64,000 nucleotides of DNA from Tragulus kanchil (Eukaryota > Chordata > Mammalia > Artiodactyla > Tragulidae): the NCBI GenBank assembly GCA_022376925.1, contig JAIOJX010000027.1, forward strand, positions 16,509,471-16,573,470, written 5' to 3'. The first letter of the stretch is position 1. Each line of letters begins with the position of its first letter. Both the position numbers and the translations under genes were made by a program. Positions 10,776 through 21,776 of the stretch are shown here, in pieces. Under the pieces are notes generated by a model that was not told where the DNA came from, did no database searches, and saw only the letters and a list, made by a program, of their open reading frames with translations.

Positions 10776-11415
10776 GAAACTTTAGAGGTGATGGCTCTGT
10801 GACAAGATATTAATGTAAAGTTGGGGAAGTTGAGGTTCACCCTTGTTAACTGTTGAATGGCCTGGCTTGCTCTGAAAAGACGGCCGTGGCCCCGACAGAT
10901 GGAGGAACCGTCCCGGGACCTCATAGAGGCGCCACCTGAGGTCTGTAGGGGACCTGGTGAGAATGAGTCTGGTAAGAATTACACCACAACCCACTCCGTC
11001 TGATGCTGTTGGGCCTGGGAGTGACGTCCTTTACAGAAGCAGGTGTTTGGGATTCAGACCATCGCCTCTAGACAGTATGTAGCGTCTCTTACGCACTCCA
11101 CTTTCTTCTTCATGTACCCACACCCGCGGTTTCCAGCCTGTTTCCCCAGCTTGTTTTTACGAGACCAGGGCCCAGGGTGCCCAGAACTTTCGACGCTGCT
11201 TCTTTAGGACGTGACTAGGCTCCTGCTGAACTGGGGTTGACCGCTGTTCTCGAGGTACTCTACAGTCTCCTGACAGAAGGCACGCAGGACGACGGGTTGC
11301 ACACGGGTTACCCTGAAGGCAGTCGTGTCTGCAGACAGACCTTTCCCCTCAGCCTCTCCTGCCTCACGAAAGAGGCGCAGGCTTACATGGTGCTGAAGCT
11401 GAAAGAGGTACTCAC

Positions 11416-11654
11416 CTGTGAACGTTAAGACGAACACACAAATGGATATTATCCACGATATCTTGCTGTTGGATTCATTGAAACTGTCCATTAAGTCGTT
11501 GAAGAAGACGCCAAACGACTTGATGATGCCGTAGGTGAAGACCTCCACGAAGAAAAAAGAAACAGCGACTACCCATCCCCACCCACCATCAGGCACTTGG
11601 GTATACACATTGGCTCTGCAACAAAGCTGCGGTTTCTTCTGGGTCATTCTTAAT
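11416..11654 (-). CDS. SLC16A6: SLC16A6 first coding exon, copy nearest the gene body
   Basis: Minus-strand exon with acceptor TTTCAG just right of 11654 and donor GTGAGT from 11415. ATG is at 11647-11645, with A at -3, seven bases after the acceptor, so this is a 5' UTR/CDS junction exon. It encodes 77 residues plus one base (phase 1). Residues 19-25 are PDGGWGW, the conserved monocarboxylate transporter signature before helix 1. Helix 1 runs from there ([20 protein letters not shown]), then [15 protein letters not shown] leads into helix 2 ([12 protein letters not shown]). The start agrees with mammalian MCT7, whose N-terminus is similar. This copy keeps Tyr in VFTYGII and Phe in SICVFVL, as in the human protein (from memory), so I take it as the reference copy. 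Confidence 0.95.
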
Positions 11655-11814
11655 CTGAAAGACAAAGGAAAGACAAAACTAGACAAGCCATGCGATGAAG
11701 GTGGGTGATCCTCATACTCAGCATCACAGAGGAGAGCTACGGACTACATTTCTTAATCCGATGAATATTTAAATCATGTGCAGTTAGTATAAAGTCTTTG
11801 ACTAGTGATAATAT

Positions 11815-11900
11815 CCATCTATGCATCTATGTATATATATCCACCTATCTGTGTACCTTGATCTGTCTCTCTCATCTATCCATCCACCCATCTGTCCTGT
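11815..11900. repeat. (ATCT/ATCC)-rich simple repeat
   Basis: Short imperfect tetranucleotide run ATCCATCTATGCATCTATG followed by ATCTATCCATCCACCCATC. It is repeated at about 12953-13038 by duplication 4. Confidence 0.7.
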
Positions 11901-12553
11901 CGATCTGTATTAATCAATGAACTATCTTTGTATTGTATGTGGCACCCTTACGGACGTCAGATTTCCTTCCTGATGTGGGGAAGGCAGATTTCCAAGCCGT
12001 GGCAGTCAAATGGGAAAAACCAAACAAACATATAAAGAACACGGGCAGAGTATGTAGAGGCACTTGGGAGGACAAAGAATGGCCACCACACCAAAGGTCA
12101 ATGCTGACCTTGAACGTGAAGACGGTAAGTTAGGGGGAGGAAGACTGAACTGACCCTAAGAAGTGTGGATCAGCAGTGAAGCCCAGGAAGAGAGGCTCGG
12201 AGGCCATGCTCCAGGGCCGCGTCTGGAGACGCCCCGCCCCGGCTCGATGCCCCGGGTCCTGCGGGTCGGCCTACCTCCCGTCTGGTCCTGGTCTGGAGCC
12301 TCCTGCGGACGCACCTACGGGACCGGGATGTGAGATGAAAGTGGGGGCGTTCTTCTGCGGGGAGCTGGCTCAGCACGCGTGAGGCCCTCAGAGCCCGTCG
12401 CCACGTGGTGTTGAGGGCTGGGAGGTCGGCACACAGGGTTGCACGGGTTACCCTGAAGGCAGTCGTGTCTGCAGACAGACCTTTCCCTCAGCCTCTCCTG
12501 CCTCACGAAGAGGCGCAGGCTTACATGGTGCTGAAGCTGAAAGAGGTACTCAC

Positions 12554-12792
12554 CTGTGAACGTTAAGACGAGCACACAAATGGATATTATCCACGATATC
12601 TTGCTGTTGGATTCATTGAAACTGTCCATTAAGTCGTTGAAGAAGACGCCAAACGACTTGATGATGCCGTGAGTGAAGACCTCCACGAAGAAAAAAGAAA
12701 CAGCGACTACCCATCCCCACCCACCATCAGGCACTTGGGTATACACATTGGCTCTGCAACAAAGCTGCGGTTTCTTCTGGGTCATTCTTAAT
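12554..12792 (-). CDS. SLC16A6: Duplicate copy of SLC16A6 first coding exon
   Basis: Same exon as 11416-11654 displaced by 1138 bases, with intact acceptor, ATG at 12785-12783 and donor GTGAGT. Two residues differ: VFTYGII becomes VFTHGII (two adjacent codons changed, ACC TAC to ACT CAC) and SICVFVL becomes SICVLVL. The exon is 239 bp, not a multiple of three. Splicing this copy to the next would give Asp-stop directly after residue 77 (G + AT, TAA), so both cannot be used in one functional message. Most likely an assembly duplicate, possibly carrying allelic or sequencing differences. Confidence 0.8.
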
Positions 12793-13887
12793 CTGAAAGA
12801 CAAAGGAAAGACAAAACTAGACAAGCCATGCGATGAAGGTGGGTGATCCTCATACTCAGCATCACAGAGGAGAGCTACGGACTACATTTCTTAATCCGAT
12901 GAATATTTAAATCATGTGCAGTTAGTATAAAGTCTTTGACTAGTGATAATATCCATCTATGCATCTATGTATATATATCCACCTATCTGTGTACCTTGAT
13001 CTGTCTCTCTCATCTATCCATCCACCCATCTGTCCTGTCGATCTGTATTAATCAATGAACTATCTTTGTATTGTATGTGGCACCCTTACGGACGTCAGAT
13101 TTCCTTCCTGATGTGGGGAAGGCAGATTTCCAAGCCGTGGCAGTCAAATGGGAAAAACCAAACAAACATATAAAGAACACGGGCAGAGTATGTAGAGGCA
13201 CTTGGGAGGACAAAGAATGGCCACCACACCAAAGGTCAATGCTGACCTTGAACGTGAAGACGGTAAGTTAGGGGGAGGAAGACTGAACTGACCCTAAGAA
13301 GTGTGGATCAGCAGTGAAGCCCAGGAAGAGAGGCTCGGAGGCCATGCTCCAGGGCCGCGTCTGGAGACGCCCCGCCCCGGCTCGATGCCCCGGGTCCTGC
13401 GGGTCGGCCTACCTCCCGTCTGGTCCTGGTCTGGAGCCTCCTGCGGACGCACCTACGGGACCGGGATGTGAGATGAAAGTGGGGGCGTTCTTCTGCGGGG
13501 AGCTGGCTCAGCACGCGTGAGGCCCTCAGAGCCCGTCGCCACGTGGTGTTGAGGGCTGGGAGGTCGGCACACAGGACCAGGTCTCCCGGGTACAGTGGCG
13601 GAGGAAGGCACACCGGCATCTGGGGTCTCGGCGGCCGGGGCCCTTAACCCAGTGCCACGCCACCCTCGCCTTGATGTGCTTTTCCATCCAAACGGCAGCC
13701 CGTGCTGTCCTCCCACCAAGAGGGCCGCGGCTGTTAGTACCGGAGGCAGGGTTACGCCTTCTGCAGTGGCCTGGGCCCATCAACACGGGCAGTTTCAAAA
13801 CCTTTGCAGTCACACACACGCGTGCGTGCTTGGCCCAAGTAAACACGGGGGTCTACATGAATAAACGAGTCTGTGGTCTCCGAGCTC

Positions 13888-14199
13888 TTAATGGCAGCCT
13901 ACCCGTCCATCCTAAAGGAAATCAGCCCTGAATATTCATTGGAAGGACGGACGCTGAAGCCCCAGTACTTTGGGCGCCTGATGCGAAGAGCCCGCTCACT
14001 GGAAAAGGCCCTGATGCTGGGCAAGATCGAGGGCAAGAGGAGCAGAAGGCAACCGAGGAGGAGACGGTCGGACGGCGCCACCGACCCAGCAGCCGTGAGC
14101 TCGAGCAGACTGAGGCCGTGGGGGACGGGGAGCCCGGCGTGCCTCGGTCCAGGGGGCGGCAAAGCGTCGGACATGACTAAGCGACTCAACGCCACCGCG
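13888..14199 (+). mobile_element. BovB LINE 3' end, degenerate, GC-enriched
   Basis: Plus-strand remnant: CATCCTAAAGGAAATCAGCC, TATTCATTGGAAGGACGGAC, CAGTACTTTGGGCGCCTGAT, then GCAAAGCGTCGGACATGACT. A frame reading SILKEISPEYSLEG and YFGRLMRRARSLEKALMLG remains open by chance. It is old retrotransposon sequence, not a host gene. Confidence 0.85.
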
Positions 14200-15916
14200 G
14201 TGACTCGAAGAATCCTCTCCAGTCATGCCGCTGAATCCAGGGGGACCTGGGGAACACACGGGTCGCCTGGCCCGGAGCTTAGGGTTCACGTACTAAGGCA
14301 GGTTTTATTGCCGACCGAGGGCGATGGAGAAGTAACAGGACAGACCCTCACCTGGCCAGCAGACCGGCCGGTTTCTGATACAAGGATCCAGTATTTGGAA
14401 TTCGCTCTGAGGATCTTACACAGCAGCGACTCTGACCTCATTTTGCATTGTTCAGCCTATTGATAGCACGTCAGCCTGGTACTTTGAAAGGACTGCACAC
14501 CCTTTTTACCCTCTTACTGTTAGCTGTTTGCTTGCACAAATCAGGGCGTACAATGCTTTAAGAAGCTTATGCTCCCTACAGAGTCCGCGGGTCGTGCCTG
14601 AGGGCAGAGGGGGCAGACGGGAAGGGGGAGTTCAGGGCTCGGGGTGCAGGCTGACCATCAGAGGCCAGCTTGCCCTTCATGTTCCACGCGTGGAAAACAA
14701 CCGACATAACATGGGGGGCCGTGCCCTCCAGCGGCGGAGGTGTTCCCAGGCCCCGCCTTCGTTAGGCTTTCCAAGTTCACTGGCCCGGCGGCGAGGGCGA
14801 GGCGCGACCACCGCCGTGCGCTGGCGATGCAGAGGGGGAGAGGGTGCGGCGGGCTGGCCCCGAAGTTTGCTTAGGTTTTCCTGCGAGACGGTATGAACAA
14901 CCCGAGAGAACTTCCCGGCCAGCCCCGTGCTGGGGTCAGCCCCGCTTTCCGCCCGGGGAGAGCGGGGGCGGGGCGTCCGGAGCCCAGGTCCCCTCCCACC
15001 CCGCTCCCCCGGCCAGTCCTCTGGGCTTCGCCCAGGGAGCTCGCCGCCCGGCCCTGCTCTCTGAGCTCCGCGTGTCTGGTACAATTAACTCTCCTGCTGA
15101 GAAGCTGCCCCGTCAGGACATTTTTGTGCTCGGATTTATCAGCGGTTTCCTCTTTCTGAAGGACAGAATCCGTGAGGTCCGCTGGACTTTCCTTGCTAGT
15201 TGACCCCCTTGCCCACCTCGATGCCTCTGCAGCCTCGGTGCTCCCCGTTGTGTGACTTTCCCGCCACACTGGACTCCTTGGTGCCTTGGCGTCTCCAGCC
15301 CCGTTGCCCGTGGCCGGGCCCCTCCCCAGGCTGGAAGCCCCCTACCTAGAGCTGGCGCCCCCCAGGCCTCCTCCTCCGCGAGGCTTCCTGCGGTCCACGC
15401 AGCCTCAGGGCCCTCTCCATGTGACACGCATCCTTTGAAAATGGGTGCTGTTTACTCGTATGTGTCTGTCTGATTGGCTCAGTTCAGTTAGAAGCTCATG
15501 GGAAACAAAACCTGGGGCCTCGACCCCTATGGATACCCCAACAAAGCACCTGCTGGGGACAGTGACCACACAGAGGTGGCCTCTGCCTGAATGGACGTCA
15601 GTGTTTGCTGATGATAAGGATAAAAATTCTTAGGGCTGAAATCCCATCCCATCTTAAAACCAGTCAGCCACGTCCTTCCGGAGCTCGGCACATTTCCGGC
15701 CAGCAGGGGCGGCGAAGTCCAAGGCCACCTGGGCATGATCTGGCCCAGAAGGGGGTCCGTGAGATCCGAGCATTTTAGTAACAGGCTCAGGGCCGACTTG
15801 AATAAAAACATATTGGGCTGAAATGGATAAAGGCCCCAGAGAGACAAGTGGACTCATCCAGCCTGCGGCAGGACCCAGGCCCGGAACCTCTGGCTGGGTG
15901 GCCCTTGCAGGGGCGG

Positions 15917-16110
15917 CCTTCCCTGGTGGCTCCGATCCTAAAGAATCTGCCTGTGACGCGGGAGACCTGGGTTCGATCCCTGAGTTGGGAAGATTCCCCT
16001 GGAGAAGGGAATGGCTGCCCACTCCAGCATCCCCGCCTGGAGGACCCCGTGGACAAGAGGAGCCTGGTGGGCTACCGTCCACGGGGCCACAGAGTCAGAC
16101 CCGACCGCGT
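15917..16110 (+). mobile_element. Bov-tA type SINE
   Basis: Contains CTTCCCTGGTGGCTCCGATC, GAGACCTGGGTTCGATCCCT, GGAGAAGGGAATGGCTGCCC, GAGGAGCCTGGTGGGCTACC and AGAGTCAGACCCGACCGCG. Confidence 0.92.
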
Positions 16111-16284
16111 GGCCTTCCCTCCACTCGAGGAGCGGCACTGGACGGCAGCCGAGTGCAAGGCCGAGGCTGCCCAGCAGAAGGCCTTGGGTGGGGCTGGTGC
16201 CCCCTTCCCTCCCCCAGCCGCCTCTGTCAGCGGTGACAGAGTGCTAGGTGGGTGGGCCCGGCCTCCGCCCGCAGCCCAGGGACA

Positions 16285-16610
16285 GGGTTAGAATCACAGA
16301 ATGTTAAAACCAACGGGTCGGTTTCCTCTTTGTAAAATCCCACTCGTTTTGCACATCAGGGAAACCGAGCCCGAGAGACTGGACCAGAATGGTTCAGCAT
16401 CAAATCTCCTGCCTCCCAGGGCCCTGCTGGTCAGGAGACAAAACAGCATCTGGAAGGCCAGGGCGGGGGCGCCGTTTTCCATAGAGACGGCGAGGAAGCC
16501 ATTTCCTTCCAAGGGAAAAGCTCTCTTGACCTCCGAGTGTAACAGGGTCCGTGAGGACGCTGTCGCCCTTCTGCTGGGTGACCTGGAGAAAGCCGCTGCA
16601 CCTCTCTGGG
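16285..16610. repeat. MIR-like old SINE fragments
   Basis: CATCAGGGAAACCGAGCCCG (like a MIR core) at about 16356-16376 and GGGTGACCTGGAGAAAGCCG followed by CCTCTCTGGGCCTGAG at 16575-16616 resemble the two ends of MIR elements. Identification is by eye and weak. Confidence 0.4.
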
Positions 16611-18311
16611 CCTGAGCGCCTCGCTGGTCAGAAAGCCACACCTAGCCGCGGCGGCTGACGCCCGCGCTCGCCACGGAGTTCTCAGTCACCTGACTCCTCG
16701 GCTGCAGCTGGTGGCCACGGAGCCCGGGGAGCTGGGAGGCAGCTGCCTGTGGACGGATTCCTGCAGTCACGGGCGTTCAGGAGGCGGACACTGGTCAGAC
16801 CTGCCCCTGGCCGGCTAACGGCTTCCCTTTTCTTGACCCTGTGAGCTCCTCCTGGGCGTTCAGTCCTTGTCTTCCTTTACGCTTGCCTTTATATCCAGCT
16901 CCTCCCCTGAAGCTAGATCCACCTGCAGCTTTCACCTGCAGTCTTAGGGTTGGGGAGAGCTCTTTGGTCATGATTACTGCGGTCGCCCTAAAGGGAAGAG
17001 GACACCCCAGAACCCACAAGACTTACGTGTGCTCCTTTATCATCTAAAGCATCCTACGGCCTGGGATACAGAGCTCGGAAGACCACAGTATAGAATCGGA
17101 ACAGAATCGCCTGGTTTCTGTGAGCACGGGGCGGAAAGCGCCTTGCACGCGTGGCCGTCGGCTGCTCCGTCCAGATCCACGCCGGGCAGGATGTCTGGCC
17201 CGTAGTACGTGCTCACTAAAAGTGCACCAACCAGCGTCTGCGTCTTGGGGCGCTCCTGAAGCAGCGTATGGCCTTACCCCCAAAGCCCAGCCATCAGGCG
17301 AGGAGGCCCTGCTGGCGGACTGGACCTTTCCCTGGACTCCGCTCCGCCGTGCACTCGGCAGGCCGGCAAATGGGTCAGCCTCCACAAACGAAGCCAGGAA
17401 CCAAGGCCCGCGGCGCAAAAGGCTCTAAGAATATTCCAGAACACGGAGATACCTGTTTGCTTTTACAGGCAGGTGGTCTTCTCTGATGGGCAGGGGTGTC
17501 GCCGAGGGACCCCGTGGCCTTGGGAGACTCGCTTTGCTCCTTGAGCCTCAGGGTCAGGGGTCAGTGGGGCACTTGAACGAGACAGGGATGCTCTCAGCTC
17601 TCTTCCTGCCCTAGAAACCTCCCCTTCTCTGATAGCCTTTGACCCCGACTGGCCCCGAGTGATCCTTTTGTCTTTCTCAATTCGCGCCTAAGCCCTTTGA
17701 CGCAAGGCCCGCAGGCCGGCCTTTGCGAGGCTCTTGTGCGGGGTTGGATTCCCGTTTACCACTAACTGGGACAATGACTCCATCCTTCAGTTTATCTTCT
17801 GAAAGCAGAGGTCAGACAGTGCTCAGGGGGCGAGAGGCTGGGATGCCAAACAGCTCCTGGCGGCCTTCCCGCCTTCGCTCTCATGGGTTTCTGGAGGAAC
17901 GAGGGCGGACAGAACGCGCCGGGCCATTTGGAGTGATTTCCTACGAGCGTTTGGTTGTCTAATCTTAAATAAATGACTATTCTGCCAAGGCCTGGAAACA
18001 GAGCTGGGAATCTCTGTACGATTGGACTTCCTGAGAAAAGCTTCGCCCTGGAGGCACGAAGAATGCAAAATATTGGCCTCAGATGGGCCAGCAGGGTGCT
18101 CGTCCAGGATCAGAGCGGAGTTCAAAACGCGGGCGCTGGTGGGCAGAGGTGGCGGCCGCTGGTGCGCACGGGGCCTCCTGGAGCCTCTGCCAGCCTCTGT
18201 TCTTAAAGGCGTAGCCTGGGTAGCAGCTTTCGACAAGTCGTTGCCAGCCCTAGTCGTCAGAACCCATCTGTACTTATTAGGTGAAGTTCACTTGATTCTC
18301 TTATTTTTTAT

Positions 18312-18314
<3 letters not shown>

Positions 18315-18343
<29 letters not shown>

Positions 18344-18346
18344 TGC
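18315..18346. repeat. A-rich / AAAAG simple repeat
   Basis: Run of A followed by repeated AAAAG units, such as the tail of an old retroposed element. Confidence 0.7.
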
Positions 18347-19867
18347 CAAGCCTGACCCGGATGGCCGCCTCGGCTGCCCTGAATCATTGGCTAGAACCGG
18401 TTCCCCTTTCACACGATGGTGATGCAGAAGCCTAGCCCCTAATTTAAGTGTCCTCCTCAGGAGTTCCAGCGAGGAAACGTCCTTTTTGGGAAACCACAGA
18501 AGGAAAACTCGGGGTTAGTGGTTCTCATGAAGAGAGAAGGAGCTTTTCCACTTGGCTGCATTGTTTATTTACACGCTGGAACTCTCTATCTTGGACACGC
18601 TTCCCTTAATTACGAGAAGACGTATTTCTATATCCACCAGGCAGGATGTATCGCTGACCCGCGCCCCCAGCCCAGATGCCAGGGGGCTGGCACTTGGACG
18701 TGGGGAGTGGCGTCCTTTAGAGGTCTCCGCACAGCACTTGGGATTATTTTGGCAAACACGACCCTCCACCCAGTCCACTTCCTATGATCTGCAAAGTGAT
18801 GAGATGACTGAGAAATCCCATTCCCAAGGTAGAAACCTCCGTTTCAGAAAGAGCTGCCACTGGGCGTCTAAAACTGCAAACAAACCAGCTTCCAGGCTGA
18901 CCCGTCGTCGCTGCTCGTTCCTCCCCAGTTGGCTTTTTTCTCCCCTAAGACTGACGCCCCTCTGGCTCCCGGTGACAAGTTACTTAACGGGCCACCTAAC
19001 AAACTCCTATCACCTGTCTGCTGGGGAGCATGGAGATCTAGTTTAAAAAAGACGGCAGGAAAGAAACCCAGAAGGAAGTAACCCATTTCCTCTGCTGAAC
19101 CATCCTCCCTGGCCGCAGCACCGCTCAGCTCCCGGGCGCTCTCGCGTGGCTGGCAGCCCTGGGAGTCCTGGAAGTTGAGCGCGACCAGCCAGCCGTCAGC
19201 CGCTGGCAGCCCTGACGGTCCAGGTGGACGAGCGGCTCTCGGAGGGGACAAGCCTGCCTCCCCGCCAGCCGCCCCGGGGCGACGGGCCGAGGCGCCGGGG
19301 AGGCCGGGAACCCCGCGTTCCCCGGGGCTGCCCTGCGCGCGCGCCCGCCTGCGGAGGGTGCCTCTGACATTTCGCTCCGGAGACACGCGGGCAACTTCAT
19401 GCGGAAAATCCGCGCAGGGGGCTCAGCGCGGCGCCTCCCGCCGCCCGTGCCCCCCCGAGACCCTCGCCCGGGCCGGGGTGGCGGGGAGAGGAGCCCCCAG
19501 AGACCAAACCTGCCTTTAGGTGCTTCCGGACCCGACCGTTCCCGGGCCGCCGGCAGACAACTCTCGGCTGCCCACTCTGACGACAGCGCGCCATCCCGGT
19601 GGCCCCCAGCGTTACCAACTGTCAGAGAAGACCTGGGGGAGCAACCGCTCCAAAATGCTCAGCTGCTGAGTGGCTGCCTCGTCCTCCTTCCCCCAGCCTC
19701 CCCTCCCCGGCCCCCCAAAGCTCCCAACATCGATTTCAGCAAAACCGCCCACCGCCCACCGTCAAACTTTCAACCATGTAAATGATCAAAACCAACGCAC
19801 CGAGTTAGGAGGGAAGAGAATAAACCCCCGAAGGCTCCCGATGAAGGCGGAGGCCGGGCCGCCCCTC

Positions 19868-19875
19868 CTTATAAG
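19868..19875. promoter_or_regulatory. Palindromic TATA-like box CTTATAAG, copy 1
   Basis: The 8-mer reads the same on both strands and lies at the edge of the CpG-rich block. Equivalent copies are at 20978-20985 and 22090-22097. Confidence 0.35.
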
Positions 19876-20910
19876 CAGTTCAGGAGCGCGAGAAAGGATT
19901 AACCCCTTCGGGATGACTGAGAAATCCCATTCCCAAGGTAGAAACCTCCGTTTCAGAAAGAGCTGCCACTGGGCGTCTAAAACTGCAAACAAACCAGCTT
20001 CCAGGCTGACCCGTCGTCGCTGCTCGTTCCTCCCCAGTTGGCTTTTTTCTCCCCTAAGACTGACGCCCCTCTGGCTCCCGGTGACAAGTTACTTAACGGG
20101 CCACCTAACAAACTCCTATCACCTGTCTGCTGGGGAGCATGGAGATCTAGTTTAAAAAAGACGGCAGGAAAGAAACCCAGAAGGAAGTAACCCATTTCCT
20201 CTGCTGAACCATCCTCCCTGGCCGCAGCACCGCTCAGCTCCCGGGCGCTCTCGCGTGGCTGGCAGCCCTGGGAGTCCTGGAAGTTGAGCGCGACCAGCCA
20301 GCCGTCAGCCGCTGGCAGCCCTGACGGTCCAGGTGGACGAGCGGCTCTCGGAGGGGACAAGCCTGCCTCCCCGCCAGCCGCCCCGGGGCGACGGGCCGAG
20401 GCGCCGGGGAGGCCGGGAACCCCGCGTTCCCCGGGGCTGCCCTGCGCGCGCGCCCGCCTGCGGAGGGTGCCTCTGACATTTCGCTCCGGAGACACGCGGG
20501 CAACTTCATGCGGAAAATCCGCGCAGGGGGCTCAGCGCGGCGCCTCCCGCCGCCCGTGCCCCCCCGAGACCCTCGCCCGGGCCGGGGTGGCGGGGAGAGG
20601 AGCCCCCAGAGACCAAACCTGCCTTTAGGTGCTTCCGGACCCGACCGTTCCCGGGCCGCCGGCAGACAACTCTCGGCTGCCCACTCTGACGACAGCGCGC
20701 CATCCCGGTGGCCCCCAGCGTTACCAACTGTCAGAGAAGACCTGGGGGAGCAACCGCTCCAAAATGCTCAGCTGCTGAGTGGCTGCCTCGTCCTCCTTCC
20801 CCCAGCCTCCCCTCCCCGGCCCCCCAAAGCTCCCAACATCGATTTCAGCAAAACCGCCCACCGCCCACCGTCAAACTTTCAACCATGTAAAATGATCAAA
20901 ACCAACTCAC

Positions 20911-21022
20911 CGAGTTAGGAGGGAAGAGAATAAACCCCCGAAGGCTCCCGATGAAGGCGGAGGCCGGGCCGCCCCTCCTTATAAGCAGTTCAGGAGCGCG
21001 AGAAAGGATTAACCCCTTCGGG
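20911..21022 (-). other. SLC16A6: Candidate 5' UTR exon end of SLC16A6 (splice donor at 20910)
   Basis: On the minus strand the sequence reads CTAACTCG then GTGAGTTGG, a near-consensus donor, just downstream (in minus sense) of the CpG core and the CTTATAAG box. It would suit the non-coding first exon of SLC16A6. The right-hand boundary given is arbitrary, because the start site is unknown. The same donor occurs at 22022 in duplication 6. In the first copy (19800) it is GTGCGTT, a weaker donor. Inference only. Confidence 0.3.
20978..20985. promoter_or_regulatory. Palindromic TATA-like box CTTATAAG, copy 2
   Basis: It sits 60-70 bases right of the candidate minus-strand splice donor at 20910 and at the left edge of the CpG core, so it could position initiation on either strand. 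Confidence 0.35.
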
Positions 21023-21262
21023 CGTGGGCCGCAGCCTATGGCGACTGGGCTCCGGCGGGCGAGCCCTGGGCGCCGGCCCCCGCCCGCTCCCGCGCCCCTC
21101 CCGCCGCCCGCGCCCGCGCCCCGGCCCCGCGTCGCTGCCGATCGCCTATCCTATACCGGCTGCAGCCGGTCTCCGCCGGCCTCGGGGGCGCGCCGCCGAC
21201 CATGTGCTGCGAGCGCGGAGCGCCGCCAAGGAGGGGGCCGGCCCGGCGTGCGCGCGCCGGCC

Positions 21263-21268
21263 CACGTG
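21263..21268. promoter_or_regulatory. E-box CACGTG in CpG island
   Basis: Palindromic CACGTG within CGGCCCACGTGGACG. The duplicate is at about 22375-22380. Possible USF/MYC/TFEB-type site; presence alone is weak evidence. Confidence 0.3.
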
Positions 21269-21769
21269 GACGAGGCCGTGCCGGGCGCGCGCCCGCCGGA
21301 GCCCGGGCCGGGGGTCACGGAAGGTGACGGCCTGGCTGTTCCCGACCGGCCGCAGGGGCCCCGGGCGCGCCGCCCCCCGCCCCGCCCGGCCCCGCGCATC
21401 CCTGCGCGCCCCGCCCGGCCGGCCCCGGGCGCCGGCGGCGCCGGGCGCAGGGCGCGCGGGCCGCCCCTCTGCGGGTCCCCGGGCCGCCTCCCGTCCCGCG
21501 GGCCCCCGGCCCGGCCGCGCCCGCGCCCGCGGGGCTGGGGCTCGCGGCTCCGCGCCCGCCCCGGGCGAAACAGGCTCCTTCCCGTTTGGGTGTGAGCTGC
21601 GCGCGCGGCGCCGCGGACCCGCGTTCCTCCTCCCGCGCCCGCCTCCCGCGGGCTCGTCGGTGCCGCACCCGAGGGTTCCCTTAGGTGGGGGCCCCGGGCG
21701 CCGCGCTCCCCGCTGCGGCAGCGGCGGCAGCTCCGCGTTGCGCGCGGGGACGCGTGCGAGCCGCCGGGC

Positions 21770-21776
21770 TGAGTCA
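21770..21776. promoter_or_regulatory. AP-1-like site TGAGTCA
   Basis: Exact TGAGTCA in GGGCTGAGTCAGCGTCC inside the CpG island. The same site is repeated at 22883-22889 and 23989-23995 by the duplications, so only one is likely to be real. Confidence 0.4.

Larger units (their letters stand above)
11294..13574. repeat. Direct tandem duplication 4, period 1138-1142 bp, covering an SLC16A6 exon
   Basis: Copy A is 11294-12435 and copy B is 12436-13574. The first 110 bases of copy B lose ACAC, one C in CCCC, one A and one other base relative to copy A. The rest is nearly identical apart from three substitutions inside the exon. The first coding exon of SLC16A6 is therefore present twice. Confidence 0.97.
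12793..18802. other. SLC16A6: SLC16A6 5' intron region, no coding exon seen
   Basis: Lies between the first coding exon and the CpG-rich block. It contains a BovB piece (13888-14199), a Bov-tA SINE (15917-16110), MIR-like sequence (about 16285-16610) and an A/AAAAG run (18315-18345). The stretch 14560-15100 is GC-rich, but I see no conserved protein or clear exon in it. A non-coding 5' UTR exon could lie here and would not be recognisable. Confidence 0.6.
18803..21022. repeat. Direct tandem duplication 5, period 1109 bp
   Basis: Copy A is 18803-19911 and copy B is 19912-21022. Near the tail of copy A, GTAAATGATC and AACCAACGCACC stand where copy B has GTAAAATGATC and AACCAACTCACC. The unit holds the upstream part of the CpG island. 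Copy B overlaps the first copy of duplication 6. Confidence 0.97.

Noticed and set aside
13873..14463. 196-codon frame with SILKEISPEYSLEG
   Set aside because: It is the degenerate end of a BovB retrotransposon, followed by unrelated sequence.
14560..15100. A second CpG-rich promoter or exon
   Set aside because: GC-rich but short, with no splice-flanked frame or recognisable protein; left as unannotated intron.
15917..16110. tRNA-like boxes (GGTTCGATCCC) here and at many other places
   Set aside because: They are the tRNA-derived heads of SINEs; the rest of the cloverleaf is absent and SINE bodies follow.
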